This document shows positions 52,962 to 61,319 of a stretch of 64,000 nt of DNA, one piece after another. Made by a program: the position numbers and the translations under genes. Where the stretch lies: contig NZ_FNFH01000004.1 of the NCBI RefSeq assembly GCF_900100355.1, positions 238,043 through 302,042 on the forward strand, in the 5' to 3' direction. The stretch comes from Microbulbifer yueqingensis (GTDB taxonomy: Bacteria > Pseudomonadota > Gammaproteobacteria > Pseudomonadales > Cellvibrionaceae). The notes below the pieces were generated by a model. The model saw only the letters and a list, made by a program, of their open reading frames with translations. It searched no databases and was not told the DNA's origin. Within the stretch, counting starts at the first letter, position 1. The number at the start of each line of letters is the position of its first letter.

Positions 52962-54593
52962 TTAACCCAGCTTGCGCTTGGTGTTAATCACATTGATGCC
53001 GTCAAAACGCGCCGTCGAGCTGCCGTGGGACACGGTGCTGATCTGGCTCGGTTGGCCCTTGCCGTCGAAGAAGGACCCGCCCAGGCGGTAGTCGCGCTTG
53101 TCGCAGATCTGCGAGCAGGCATTCCAGAACTCCTGGGTGTTGGACTGGTAGGCCACGTCTTCCACCATGCCGGTGATCTTGCCGTCCTCGATCTCGTAGA
53201 ACAGCTGGCCGCCGAACTGGAAGTTATAGCGCTGCTGGTCGATGGAGAAGGAGCCGGCCCCGACGATGTAGATACCCTTTTCCACATCCTTGATCATGTC
53301 GTCCAGGCTCAGCTCATCCTTGCCGGGCAGCAGTGACACGTTCGGCATGCGCTGGAACTGCACACTGGACCAGTCGTCGGCGTAGGAACAGCCGTGGGAT
53401 TTCTCCTGGCCGAGCATGTGCACCTGGTCGCGGGTGGCCTGGTAGTTCACCAGGATGCCATCCTTCACCAGGTCCCACTTGCCGGTCTCCACGCCCTCGT
53501 CGTCGTAACCGACCGCACCCAGTGACCCGGGCTGTACCTTGTCGGCGAACAGGTTCACCTTGTCACTGCCGTACTGGAATTTGCCGCTGCGCCACTTGTC
53601 GAGGGTGGCGAAGGAAGTGCCGGCGTAGTTGGCCTCGTAGCCCAGTACGCGATCCAGTTCCAGCGGGTGGCCGACGGACTCGTGGATGGTCAGCCACAGG
53701 TGGCTGGGGTCGAGCACCAGGTCATACTTGCCGGGCTTTACGGACTTCGCCGTGAGTTTCTCCTTGGCCTGCTGCGCCGCCAGCCGGGCGTCCTCGACCA
53801 TGTCGTAGGAATCGCGATACAGCACGGTCTGCGACTGCACCTTGTCTTCGGCGCGGCCATCCAGGTACTCGAAGCCGCGCCCTACCGGCTGGCTCAGGCC
53901 GTTGCGGGTGCGGAAGCCGCCGGTCTTCTTGTCCACGGCGGTAACCTGCATCGGCGCCCACAGGCGGTGCACGTCCTGGTCGATATAGGAACCCTCAGTG
54001 GAGGCAAAATACTTCTGCTCGTTGACCACGTAGAGGCTGGAGTTGATAAAGCTGGCCCCGGCGCCGAGGGCGGCCTCGTTGACTGCCATCAACAGGTCGA
54101 CTTTTTCCGCCAGCGGGATCTGCATGGCATTTTTCTGGATCGGTGTCTTCCAGCTTACCTCGCCGTAGCCCTTCTGCTCGGCCAGCTGCACCGGCTCGCT
54201 CTGGTACCTGGAGTTGGCCTTGGCGGTGGCCACGGCCTTGCGGGTAGCCCTGGCGATCCCGTCGCTGGTCATGTCATTGGTGGCGGCGAAGCCCCAGGTG
54301 CCGTTGGCGATCACGCGCACGCCCATGCCGATGGACTCGGTATTGACCACGTTCTGCAGCTGCATTTCGCGGGTGATCACGTACTGGTTCAGGTAGCGGC
54401 CGATGCGCACGTCGGCATAGGTGGCCCCCAGCTTGGTGGCGGTATTCAGGGCGGCGTCGGCCAGCTCCTTCTTGACGGAGAGGTCGATACCGCTGGTGGT
54501 GAGCCTGCTCTCGGCTACCAGGTTGCCGGACAGCGGCAACATGGAAACACCCATGCCGGCGCCGGTCAGCTGTAAAAATTTTCTTCTGTCCAT
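52962..54593 (-). CDS. tldD: TldD-family metallopeptidase with Tat signal (copy 2)
   Basis: A 543-residue TldD-type zinc peptidase. The N terminus MDRRKFLQLTGAGMG is a Tat motif followed by a hydrophobic stretch, unlike cytoplasmic E. coli TldD (about 480 residues). The active-site HESVGH is at ~302-307, inside LTIHESVGHPLELDR. C-terminal segments NFQFGGQLFYEI and VAYQSNTQEFWNAC are conserved. It is a close paralogue of the 56007-57638 gene. In other systems TldD/TldE degrades unfolded or modified peptides and matures ribosomal peptides. Confidence 0.9.
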   Translation of the reverse strand: MDRRKFLQLTGAGMGVSMLPLSGNLVAESRLTTSGIDLSVKKELADAALNTATKLGATYADVRIGRYLNQYVITREMQLQNVVNTESIGMGVRVIANGTWGFAATNDMTSDGIARATRKAVATAKANSRYQSEPVQLAEQKGYGEVSWKTPIQKNAMQIPLAEKVDLLMAVNEAALGAGASFINSSLYVVNEQKYFASTEGSYIDQDVHRLWAPMQVTAVDKKTGGFRTRNGLSQPVGRGFEYLDGRAEDKVQSQTVLYRDSYDMVEDARLAAQQAKEKLTAKSVKPGKYDLVLDPSHLWLTIHESVGHPLELDRVLGYEANYAGTSFATLDKWRSGKFQYGSDKVNLFADKVQPGSLGAVGYDDEGVETGKWDLVKDGILVNYQATRDQVHMLGQEKSHGCSYADDWSSVQFQRMPNVSLLPGKDELSLDDMIKDVEKGIYIVGAGSFSIDQQRYNFQFGGQLFYEIEDGKITGMVEDVAYQSNTQEFWNACSQICDKRDYRLGGSFFDGKGQPSQISTVSHGSSTARFDGINVINTKRKLG

Positions 54594-54620
54594 GTCAGGT
54601 CCTCGTGTTGGCTGCCGGGC

Positions 54621-55952
54621 TTAAACCGCGTCGGAAAGGCTGCTGAAGGTAAAGTCGCGCACTTTCAGTGCGGGTACCATGGCGGAGAAGCCCCACATGC
54701 CCACGCGCCTGGCCTGTCCCATTTCCTCGATATTGTTCAGCATGATCACCGGGCTCTCGTTGAAGCGGAAGTTCTTTACCGGGTACTTGATCTTGCCGTT
54801 CTCGATATAGAAGGTTCCGTCCCGGGTCAGGCCGGTCAGCAGCAGCGACTGGGGGTCGACCATGCGGATGTACCAGGTGCGGGTCACCAGGATGCCGCGA
54901 CGGGTGTTCTTGATCAGCTCCTCGGTGGACTTGTCGCCGCCAACCATGATCAGGTTGGTGGGGGAGGGAACGGCTTCCTGTTCGTTTTTCTCCGCCCAGT
55001 AGCGACTGCGCGGCATGTTGGTGGCAACGCCGCCCTTGATCCAGTCGATACGCTCCAGCGCCATGTGGTCCTCGGCCGCCCAGGGGGTGCCGGGTACATT
55101 CGGGTCGGTGGGGTCTGAGTAGATGTGCACCCGCTTATCGAACATCTTCTCGCCCAGGCGGTTGCCGCCGCCCTTCTTGCTCATGAAGCTGCGGCCCTCG
55201 TCGGCGCTGCGCGCCTCGTAGCCGTACATCATGTAGCCCAGCAGGCCGGAGACGGCATTGGGCTCCAGGATCACGGTGTACTTGCCCGGCTCCAGCGCGC
55301 GGGCCTCCTGGGACTGCACCGCCTTGTCGATGGCAATGCCTGAGGTGGCGGCCGTGCTCATGTTGTCGAAGTCGGTCACGTCACTCTCGGCCCAGCCGGA
55401 GCCCAGGCCGTTTTCGGTGCGCATGGTCACGGTGAAGTTGGCCGAGGTGGATACGTGGTAGCCGAACAGGCCCTCGGTGTTGGCCACGGCGGCGAAGGAG
55501 CGCGCGTCCTCCAGGTAGCCGGCAGCCACGACCTTGTTCTTCTTGGCTGCCATGATGGAGTCGGCGGCGGCCTTGGCACGTTGCTCCGGGGTGATGTTGG
55601 CCGTGCCCTTGGCGAAGGCGTTCACGTCCAGGTACTTCTGCGGGCCCAGCAGGGGCATGGCCTCGGGATTGTCCGGCGAGAGCTTTGCCAGCTCCTCGGC
55701 CCGGCGCATGACTTTCTCCAGGGCCGCATCGCTGAACTCATTGATGGTGGCCACGCCGGACTTCTTGCCGAAACGCGCCTCTACCGCCAGCTCGATATCG
55801 TCGACGATACCGCTGGTGGAAACACTGTTGCGCGCGTAGCGGATGTTGCCGGTCTCGGCACCGGTCAGCTGTGCGCTGGCTCCATCGGCACGGCTGAATT
55901 TCAGCACCGTGTCGAGGATTCGCTTCGCTTCACTTCTGGTCAGGATTGCCAT
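54621..55952 (-). CDS. pmbA: PmbA/TldE-family protein without signal peptide
   Basis: A 443-residue member of the TldD/PmbA superfamily of the inactive (TldE) type: no HExxxH is present. The start AILTRSEAKRILDTVLKFSRADGASAQ shows no export signal. Typical partner role: it dimerises with TldD to form the active protease. It lies between two Tat-signal TldD genes, so if they act together it would have to be co-exported or the complex is cytoplasmic. C-terminal GTFYIENGKIKYPVKNFRFNES is conserved. Confidence 0.9.
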   Translation of the reverse strand: MAILTRSEAKRILDTVLKFSRADGASAQLTGAETGNIRYARNSVSTSGIVDDIELAVEARFGKKSGVATINEFSDAALEKVMRRAEELAKLSPDNPEAMPLLGPQKYLDVNAFAKGTANITPEQRAKAAADSIMAAKKNKVVAAGYLEDARSFAAVANTEGLFGYHVSTSANFTVTMRTENGLGSGWAESDVTDFDNMSTAATSGIAIDKAVQSQEARALEPGKYTVILEPNAVSGLLGYMMYGYEARSADEGRSFMSKKGGGNRLGEKMFDKRVHIYSDPTDPNVPGTPWAAEDHMALERIDWIKGGVATNMPRSRYWAEKNEQEAVPSPTNLIMVGGDKSTEELIKNTRRGILVTRTWYIRMVDPQSLLLTGLTRDGTFYIENGKIKYPVKNFRFNESPVIMLNNIEEMGQARRVGMWGFSAMVPALKVRDFTFSSLSDAV

Positions 55953-56006
55953 TGTTTTTATCTCCGGTTACTTGTTCTTTCTTGTCGCCGCCCAGCCGGG
56001 CCGCGG

Positions 56007-57638
56007 TCAGGAAATCTTCCGTTTGGTGTTGATTACATTGATGTTGTCGAAGCGCGTGGTGGCACAGCCGTGGGAGACTGCGCTCACCTGGCTGGGCTGG
56101 CCCTTGCCGTCAAAGAAGGTGCCGCCGAGCCGGTAATCGCTTTCGTCGCAGATGGCCGAGCAGGAATTCCAGAACTCCTGGGTGTTCGACTGGTAGGCGA
56201 CGTCCTCCACCTGGCCGACAATCTCGCCGTCCCTGATTTCGTAGAAGAGCTGGCCGCCGAACTGGAAGTTGTAGCGCTGCTGGTCGATGGAGTAGGAGCC
56301 GCGGCCGAGGATATAGATCCCCTTTTCTACGTCCCGGATCATGTCCTTCACCGAGTACTTCTCCTTGCCCGGCGCCAGTGACACGTTCGGCATGCGCTGG
56401 AATTGCACACTATCCCAGCTGTCGGCGTAGGAGCAGCCGTGCGACTCGTCCTGGTCGATCATGTGCACCTGGTCGCGGGTGGCCTGGTAGTTCACCAGGA
56501 TGCCGTCCTTCACCAGGTCCCAGCGCTTGGCCTTCACGCCCTCGTCGTCGTAGCCGACGGCGCCGAGGGAGCCGGGCTGGGTGCGGTCGGCGAAGAAGTT
56601 GACCTTGTCGCTGCCGTAGCGGAATTTGCCGCTGCGCCACTTGTCCAGCGTGGCAAAGGAGGTCCCGGCGTAGTTGGCCTCGTAGCCCAGTACGCGGTCC
56701 AGTTCCAGCGGGTGGCCGACGGACTCGTGGATGGTCAGGCGCAGGTGCAGGGGCTCAAGTACCAGGTCGTACTTGCCCGGGTCGATGGACCTGGCCGACA
56801 GCTTGGCCTTCGCCTGCTCGGTGGCGAGGATCGCGTCCTCGGCCATATCGTAGGAATCCCCGTACAGCGTGGTGTGGCCGTGGATCTTGTCTTCCTCGCG
56901 GCCGTCCAGGTACTCGTAGCCGAGCCCCACCGGGGTGCTGAGGCCGTCGCGGGTCTTGAACACGCCGGTGTCCTTGTCCACCGCGGTCACTGTCATTGGT
57001 GCCCAAAGGCGGTGGATGTCCTGGTCGATATAGGAGCCGTCGCTGGAGGCGAAGTACTTCTGCTCGTTGACCAGGTAGAGGGAGGAATTGATGAAGCTGG
57101 CCCCGGCTTTCAGCGCGCTGTTGTTGACCTCCATCAGGTAGTCCACCTTCTCGCTGATGGGCACCTCGAAGGCATTCTTCTGGATGGGGGTCTGCCAGGA
57201 CACCTCGCCCACGCCCTTCACCGGTGCCAGTTGCACCGGCTCGACCTGGTATTTCGAATTGGCCTTGGCGATGGCCACCGCGCGGCGCGCGGCTTTTGCG
57301 ATGCCGTCGTCGGTCAGGTCATTGGTGGCGGCGAAGCCCCAGGTACCGTTGGCGATCACGCGGATGCCGGCACCGAAGGACTCGGTGTTGATGATGTTCT
57401 CGACGCGGGTCTCGCGGGTGACCAGGAACTGGTTCAGGTAGCGGCCGATGCGCACATCGGTATAGGTGGCGCCGGCCCTGCGCGCGGTGTTCAGCACTAT
57501 GTCCGCCAGCGCCTTCTTCCGCCGCACGTCCATACCGTTTTGGGTCAGTTCCGCGGCGCTGACGCGGGTGCCGTAGACCGGCAGCAGGATACCGCCGGCC
57601 CCGACGCCGGCCATCTTCAGGAATTCTCGTCTCTGCAT
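56007..57638 (-). CDS. tldD: TldD-family metallopeptidase with Tat signal (copy 1)
   Basis: A 543-residue zinc peptidase of the TldD family, first gene of the minus-strand array. The start MQRREFLKMAGVGAGG with RREFLK is a twin-arginine motif, and the signal probably ends at VSAAE (~30). HESVGH is near residue 302. It is highly similar throughout to the 52962-54593 gene and of identical length, so a recent-looking tandem duplication with pmbA between the copies. Confidence 0.9.
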   Translation of the reverse strand: MQRREFLKMAGVGAGGILLPVYGTRVSAAELTQNGMDVRRKKALADIVLNTARRAGATYTDVRIGRYLNQFLVTRETRVENIINTESFGAGIRVIANGTWGFAATNDLTDDGIAKAARRAVAIAKANSKYQVEPVQLAPVKGVGEVSWQTPIQKNAFEVPISEKVDYLMEVNNSALKAGASFINSSLYLVNEQKYFASSDGSYIDQDIHRLWAPMTVTAVDKDTGVFKTRDGLSTPVGLGYEYLDGREEDKIHGHTTLYGDSYDMAEDAILATEQAKAKLSARSIDPGKYDLVLEPLHLRLTIHESVGHPLELDRVLGYEANYAGTSFATLDKWRSGKFRYGSDKVNFFADRTQPGSLGAVGYDDEGVKAKRWDLVKDGILVNYQATRDQVHMIDQDESHGCSYADSWDSVQFQRMPNVSLAPGKEKYSVKDMIRDVEKGIYILGRGSYSIDQQRYNFQFGGQLFYEIRDGEIVGQVEDVAYQSNTQEFWNSCSAICDESDYRLGGTFFDGKGQPSQVSAVSHGCATTRFDNINVINTKRKIS

Positions 57639-57925
57639 GGTCCTCCCCAGCCCGGTGCGCCGCCCGGCGGTGCACGCGGGGGAATTGGTTATTGTTATGG
57701 GTCGTGGGGATTGCCCCGACTGACCGATATGTCCAACCTACCACAATGCCTGTGGGCGGTCAGTGCATACGGGCGCTCGTGCCCGCACAGCGGATTCTTG
57801 CCATCGGGGAGCATTAAGCAGGCGGCGCGGCGGTGTAAAGGGGGCCGTCGTCGAGCCGACACCCCAGAGGGGTGAACGGAAAGGTGGGGGAGGGCAGGGG
57901 CCAGAAGTGAACGTTACCGCGCCTT
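57639..57925. other. Intergenic region upstream of tldD array
   Basis: 287 bases between nadV 3' end and the first tldD on the same strand. It probably holds the promoter of the long array; no clear consensus boxes are visible to me. It contains a GC-rich hairpin-prone part at about 57860-57910. Confidence 0.4.
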
Positions 57926-59320
57926 TCAGTCCCCGGGCGGGAGTTCGGCGCGCCGGCGCACCTCGGCAAAGGTGGTCTCGCGCAGCAGGCGGCCGTCGCG
58001 GAACACCGGCTGCAGCAGGTTGGTGCGCTCGCCCAGCTCCTCCAGGCGGATGGTCTCTACCCCGCCGGACCGGTCGTTCACCAGCGCCAGCCGGCCGCGC
58101 ATCGACTTCTTCTCGGGGCCCGTGACCGGGTCCTTCCACACGTCGTGCCACTCGCCGTCGATGCGGATGGCACTGGCCTTCATGGCGAAGCTCATGATGT
58201 CGCGGTCCAGCTTCTGCAGCAGCGCCCCGCCCATGCCGAAGGTCAGGTTGTCGGCGGAGATGCCGCGGTCCTGCATGGCCTGCAGTATCTCCGGGATCGA
58301 GTGGCGGTTCACCCCGTCCCCCTGGATCACGCGGATGAAGTCGGGCAGCACCCGGTAGCCCTTGCCATTGGTGGTAGCGCCGAAGATGCGCATCAGCCGC
58401 TCGATGCTCCCGCAGACGATACTGACCGGGTCGCCGGAGTCGGGGCGCACCACCAGGGTGCCGCCACTGTTGATCACCCGCTCTTTCAGGGTGCCGCCCC
58501 AGATGTTCTCGATCGCGTTCCAGATATCCCAGCTGTCACTGACCACCGCCACAATCTTGCCGGGCCCGGCGAACTGGTCGAGCATGTTGGCGTAGGCGTC
58601 CGCCTCCCCCTCCCGGCCCCAGGCGGTCATTGTGCTGTGCTCCGCCGCCGGGATCGACAGGCCGGCCATGGGCTCGTCGTAGTAGCGCCTTGCCGCCACC
58701 AGGCCGGAAACCGTATCGGTGCCCTTGAAGTTCACCAGGTGCGCCATGCCGCCCAGCATGGCGCTCTCCAGGCTGCTGGCCCCGCGGGCGCCGAAGTCGT
58801 GCAGCTTGAACGGCAGGTTGTCGAGCGAGTCGGCGGTCTCCCGCAGGTAGCCGGCGATGATGCCCTTGATCAGCCGGCTCTGGGTGGCCACCGTCACCGG
58901 GTACCAGATGGCGCGCACCAGCGCGGTCTCTATATAGCTGGTGAGCCAGAAGCAGGCGGGGCAGGTATTCACCACCTGCAGCATCACATTGTGCAGCGGC
59001 ACCACCGTGCCCTCGGGAACCGCGGAGATCTCCAGCGGCAGCAGCCCGCCGTGCTCCTGCAGGATGTGCTCCCAGCCGGCGCGGTGGAACGGCAGGCCGT
59101 GGCTGTGCAGCATCTCCTCGGCCTCGTCGATGTCCCCCACGTGGATGGGGGTGAGCAGGTACTCGCGCAGGAAGGCCTGCAGTCCGAAGAACACCGCCTC
59201 GGGAAACTCACCGCCCCGGCACTCGATGTAGCTGCTCACATACTCGGCCCCCGGCGGGTACTGCAGGTAGTGGCTGGCCTTGTAGCTGTCGACGTTGAGG
59301 ATCAGGTTGGGCGCGCTCAT
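57926..59320 (-). CDS. nadV: Nicotinamide phosphoribosyltransferase
   Basis: A 464-residue enzyme making nicotinamide mononucleotide from nicotinamide and PRPP. The family signatures NVDSYKASHYLQYP, FGLQ, LHDFGARGASSLE, IPAAEHSTMTAWG and VVRPDSGDP are present, distinguishing it from nicotinate-type PncB. Start chosen at the ATG before APNLILNVDSYK; the 22-codon upstream extension does not look like the family. No NrtR or other NAD salvage gene is adjacent. NadV is often mobile between genomes. Confidence 0.93.
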   Translation of the reverse strand: MSAPNLILNVDSYKASHYLQYPPGAEYVSSYIECRGGEFPEAVFFGLQAFLREYLLTPIHVGDIDEAEEMLHSHGLPFHRAGWEHILQEHGGLLPLEISAVPEGTVVPLHNVMLQVVNTCPACFWLTSYIETALVRAIWYPVTVATQSRLIKGIIAGYLRETADSLDNLPFKLHDFGARGASSLESAMLGGMAHLVNFKGTDTVSGLVAARRYYDEPMAGLSIPAAEHSTMTAWGREGEADAYANMLDQFAGPGKIVAVVSDSWDIWNAIENIWGGTLKERVINSGGTLVVRPDSGDPVSIVCGSIERLMRIFGATTNGKGYRVLPDFIRVIQGDGVNRHSIPEILQAMQDRGISADNLTFGMGGALLQKLDRDIMSFAMKASAIRIDGEWHDVWKDPVTGPEKKSMRGRLALVNDRSGGVETIRLEELGERTNLLQPVFRDGRLLRETTFAEVRRRAELPPGD

Positions 59321-59437
59321 AGCGATGACTGAAAAGGGGGTCTCTTCCCTCAGCAAAGCACAGGCCAAGGGTGCGCCCGGCGCCATAAGCGAAATGCGGC
59401 GCCAAAAGCGCCAGCTGGCCCGTGTAATGGCGTGTCA

Positions 59438-59466
59438 TTGACCCCGGTATAGGCCGTGTTTACTTT
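59438..59466 (+). promoter_or_regulatory. Promoter of the PspA/flotillin operon
   Basis: TTGACC-17 bases-TACTTT gives a sigma-70-like promoter, start near 59473. The -10 lies inside a palindrome (next entry). Confidence 0.5.
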
Positions 59467-59475
59467 TGTATACAC
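59456..59475. promoter_or_regulatory. Palindromic operator overlapping the -10
   Basis: GTGTTTACTTTTGTATACAC has 8-base arms (GTGTTTAC / GTATACAC, one mismatch) around TTTT. It covers the proposed -10 and start, as a repressor site would. The first gene of the operon encodes a ribbon-helix-helix-like protein that could be the repressor. Confidence 0.5.
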
Positions 59476-59493
59476 GACGCGCAAGGGAATGCC

Positions 59494-59982
59494 ATGCTCA
59501 CCAAAACCCAATCCATCTCCGCCCGCCTGGCGCCCGACGACTACGCCTACCTGATGTCGATCGACCGCAACGGTGCCGTTACCCAGAGCGAAAAAATCCG
59601 CGAGTTGATCGCCATGGCCCGGGAGTCTGTCGGGGTGGAGAGCTTCGCGCGTTCCTATATTGCCGCTGGTGAGACGATATTGCCGATTCGTGCCCGCTAC
59701 GCCGGGGAGAACCAGCGCAGCCTGCTGGTGGAGGCGCTGATGGAAATGGTTGCCGAGGGTGCGGCAGCCATCCAGGCCTGTGCCGGTGCGGAACCGATGG
59801 CCCCGGCGCTGGAAGAGAAAGCGCTGCCCATTGCCGAGTCGTTTCTAGAGAGAATCTTTTTAATAACCCGGCAGGAGCAACCGCACCTGGCGCGACCCGA
59901 GATCGCCGGGCAGCTGAAAAACAAGGTCGGCGAACTGAGCCAACCCCCAGAAGAATTCACCAACCGAGGGACTGAACAATGA
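59494..59982 (+). CDS. Ribbon-helix-helix-like protein, first gene of a PspA/flotillin operon
   Basis: A 162-residue protein. The first 45 residues (TQSISARLAPDDYAYLMSIDRNGAVTQSEKIRELIAMARE) fit a ribbon-helix-helix DNA-binding or dimerisation domain. The rest is helical with no known domain. The gene stop overlaps the pspA start by 4 bases (ATGA). Likely a local regulator or an adaptor. Family not recognised. Confidence 0.7.
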   Translation: MLTKTQSISARLAPDDYAYLMSIDRNGAVTQSEKIRELIAMARESVGVESFARSYIAAGETILPIRARYAGENQRSLLVEALMEMVAEGAAAIQACAGAEPMAPALEEKALPIAESFLERIFLITRQEQPHLARPEIAGQLKNKVGELSQPPEEFTNRGTEQ

Positions 59983-60647
59983 GAGAAGGACTGGTTAAAC
60001 GTGTCTCGCGGATTATTTCCGCTTCCACCAACGCGCTGCTCGATTCCATTGAGAGCGCTACCCCCGAGCTCATCATGGAGCAGGCGGTGCGCGAGATCGA
60101 TGACGCCATCGGCGACGTGCGCGACCAGCTGGGCAAGGCCGAGGCGGCCCGCTACCTCAGCGCAAAAACATTGAATGATGAAAACCGTCGCCACACCGCA
60201 CTGGCCGAGCAGATCGAGATCGCGGTGCAGGAGGGGCGCGACGACCTGGCCGAGGCGGCGATCGCCAAGCAGATGGATATCGAGGCGCAGCTTCCCGTGC
60301 TGGAAAAGGCCATCGCCGAGACCGACCAGGAAATCGGCGAGCTCAATGCCTACATAAGTGCCTTGCAGGGCAAGAAGCGCGAGATGCGCGAACAGCTGCG
60401 GGAATATGCCCGGGCCACCGAGCACGCCACCAACGGCCCCGCCGGCGAACAACAGGGCGGCAGCCGCGCTACCGCAGAGAAAGTGGAGCAGGCCACCGGA
60501 GCCTTTAACCGCATCCTGGAAAAGGCTGGCGTACCAACTTCCGAATCCGGCGCCGACGCGAGCAAGCTCGCCGAGCTGGAGGAGCTGGCGCGCAGCAATC
60601 GCGTCAAGGAGCGCCTGGCCAAGATCAAGTCCCGGACGGAGGCCTGA
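59979..60647 (+). CDS. pspA: PspA/IM30-family protein
   Basis: A 222-residue coiled-coil protein of the PspA/Vipp1 (ESCRT-III-like) family, which binds and stabilises damaged inner membrane. Long helical hairpin with acidic/basic heptads from about residue 20 to 150. The amphipathic N-terminal helix (LVKRVSRIISASTNALLDSIE) is the membrane-binding part. No PspF, PspB or PspC genes are adjacent. Its stop overlaps the yqiJ start by 1 base. Confidence 0.88.
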   Translation: MREGLVKRVSRIISASTNALLDSIESATPELIMEQAVREIDDAIGDVRDQLGKAEAARYLSAKTLNDENRRHTALAEQIEIAVQEGRDDLAEAAIAKQMDIEAQLPVLEKAIAETDQEIGELNAYISALQGKKREMREQLREYARATEHATNGPAGEQQGGSRATAEKVEQATGAFNRILEKAGVPTSESGADASKLAELEELARSNRVKERLAKIKSRTEA

Positions 60648-61303
60648 TGGAGTTCCTGCTACAGGACGGCAACCTGCTGTTCACTGCGGCGCTGGTGCTG
60701 ATGCTGATGATCGCTGTAATGGAAGGGGTCATGACCCTGATCGGCGTCGGCATCTCGGACCTGCTCGACAACCTGCTGCCCGATTTCGACCTTAATGCTG
60801 ACATGCCAGACAGCACCGGGGGTGGCCTCACCAGGCTGCTGGGCTGGCTGCGGTTCGGCGAGGTACCGGCCCTGATCCTGTTGGTGGCATTCCTGGTGGG
60901 CTTCGGCGTGACTGGCCTGTTGGTGCAGATGTTCGCCGAGTCGCTGTTCGGCTTCCTGTTGCCCGCCTGGCTGGTGGCCATCCCTGTATTCCTGCTGGCC
61001 CTGCCGCAGGTGCGCGCCGTCGGCAACTTCCTGCGGCGTTTTGCGGTGGGCGATGAGACCGAGGCCGTGGGTCGCAGCAGCTTCGTCGGCCGTGTGGCGG
61101 TCATCACCATCGGCGAGGCCGCAGCGGGTTCGCCGGCAGAGGCGCGTTTCAGCGACGAGTTCGGCACCATCCATTACGTAATGGTAGAGCCAGACGGCGA
61201 TGAGATTTTCAGCCAGGGAGAGCAGGTGCTGCTGGTGGAGGAACGCGGGGCCCGTTTCCGCGTGATCCGACCCACCAGCCGGCACCTGACCGACAAAAAG
61301 TAA
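60647..61303 (+). CDS. yqiJ: YqiJ-like OB-fold membrane protein
   Basis: A 218-residue protein. Three predicted N-terminal helices (~10-35, ~78-100 and ~103-125) are followed by an OB-fold-like beta domain (~140-205: SSFVGRVAVITIGEAAAGSPAEARFSDEFG). YqiJ proteins are coupled to flotillin YqiK and are thought to sit beside it in the inner membrane. The overlap with pspA and 16-base gap to the flotillin gene show operon structure. Confidence 0.85.
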   Translation: MEFLLQDGNLLFTAALVLMLMIAVMEGVMTLIGVGISDLLDNLLPDFDLNADMPDSTGGGLTRLLGWLRFGEVPALILLVAFLVGFGVTGLLVQMFAESLFGFLLPAWLVAIPVFLLALPQVRAVGNFLRRFAVGDETEAVGRSSFVGRVAVITIGEAAAGSPAEARFSDEFGTIHYVMVEPDGDEIFSQGEQVLLVEERGARFRVIRPTSRHLTDKK

Positions 61304-61319
61304 AATGGAGAAATAAACC

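Noticed and set aside
56403..57875. A 490-residue plus-strand frame opposite tldD
   Set aside because: Valine/histidine/glycine-rich antisense shadow of a well-supported gene.
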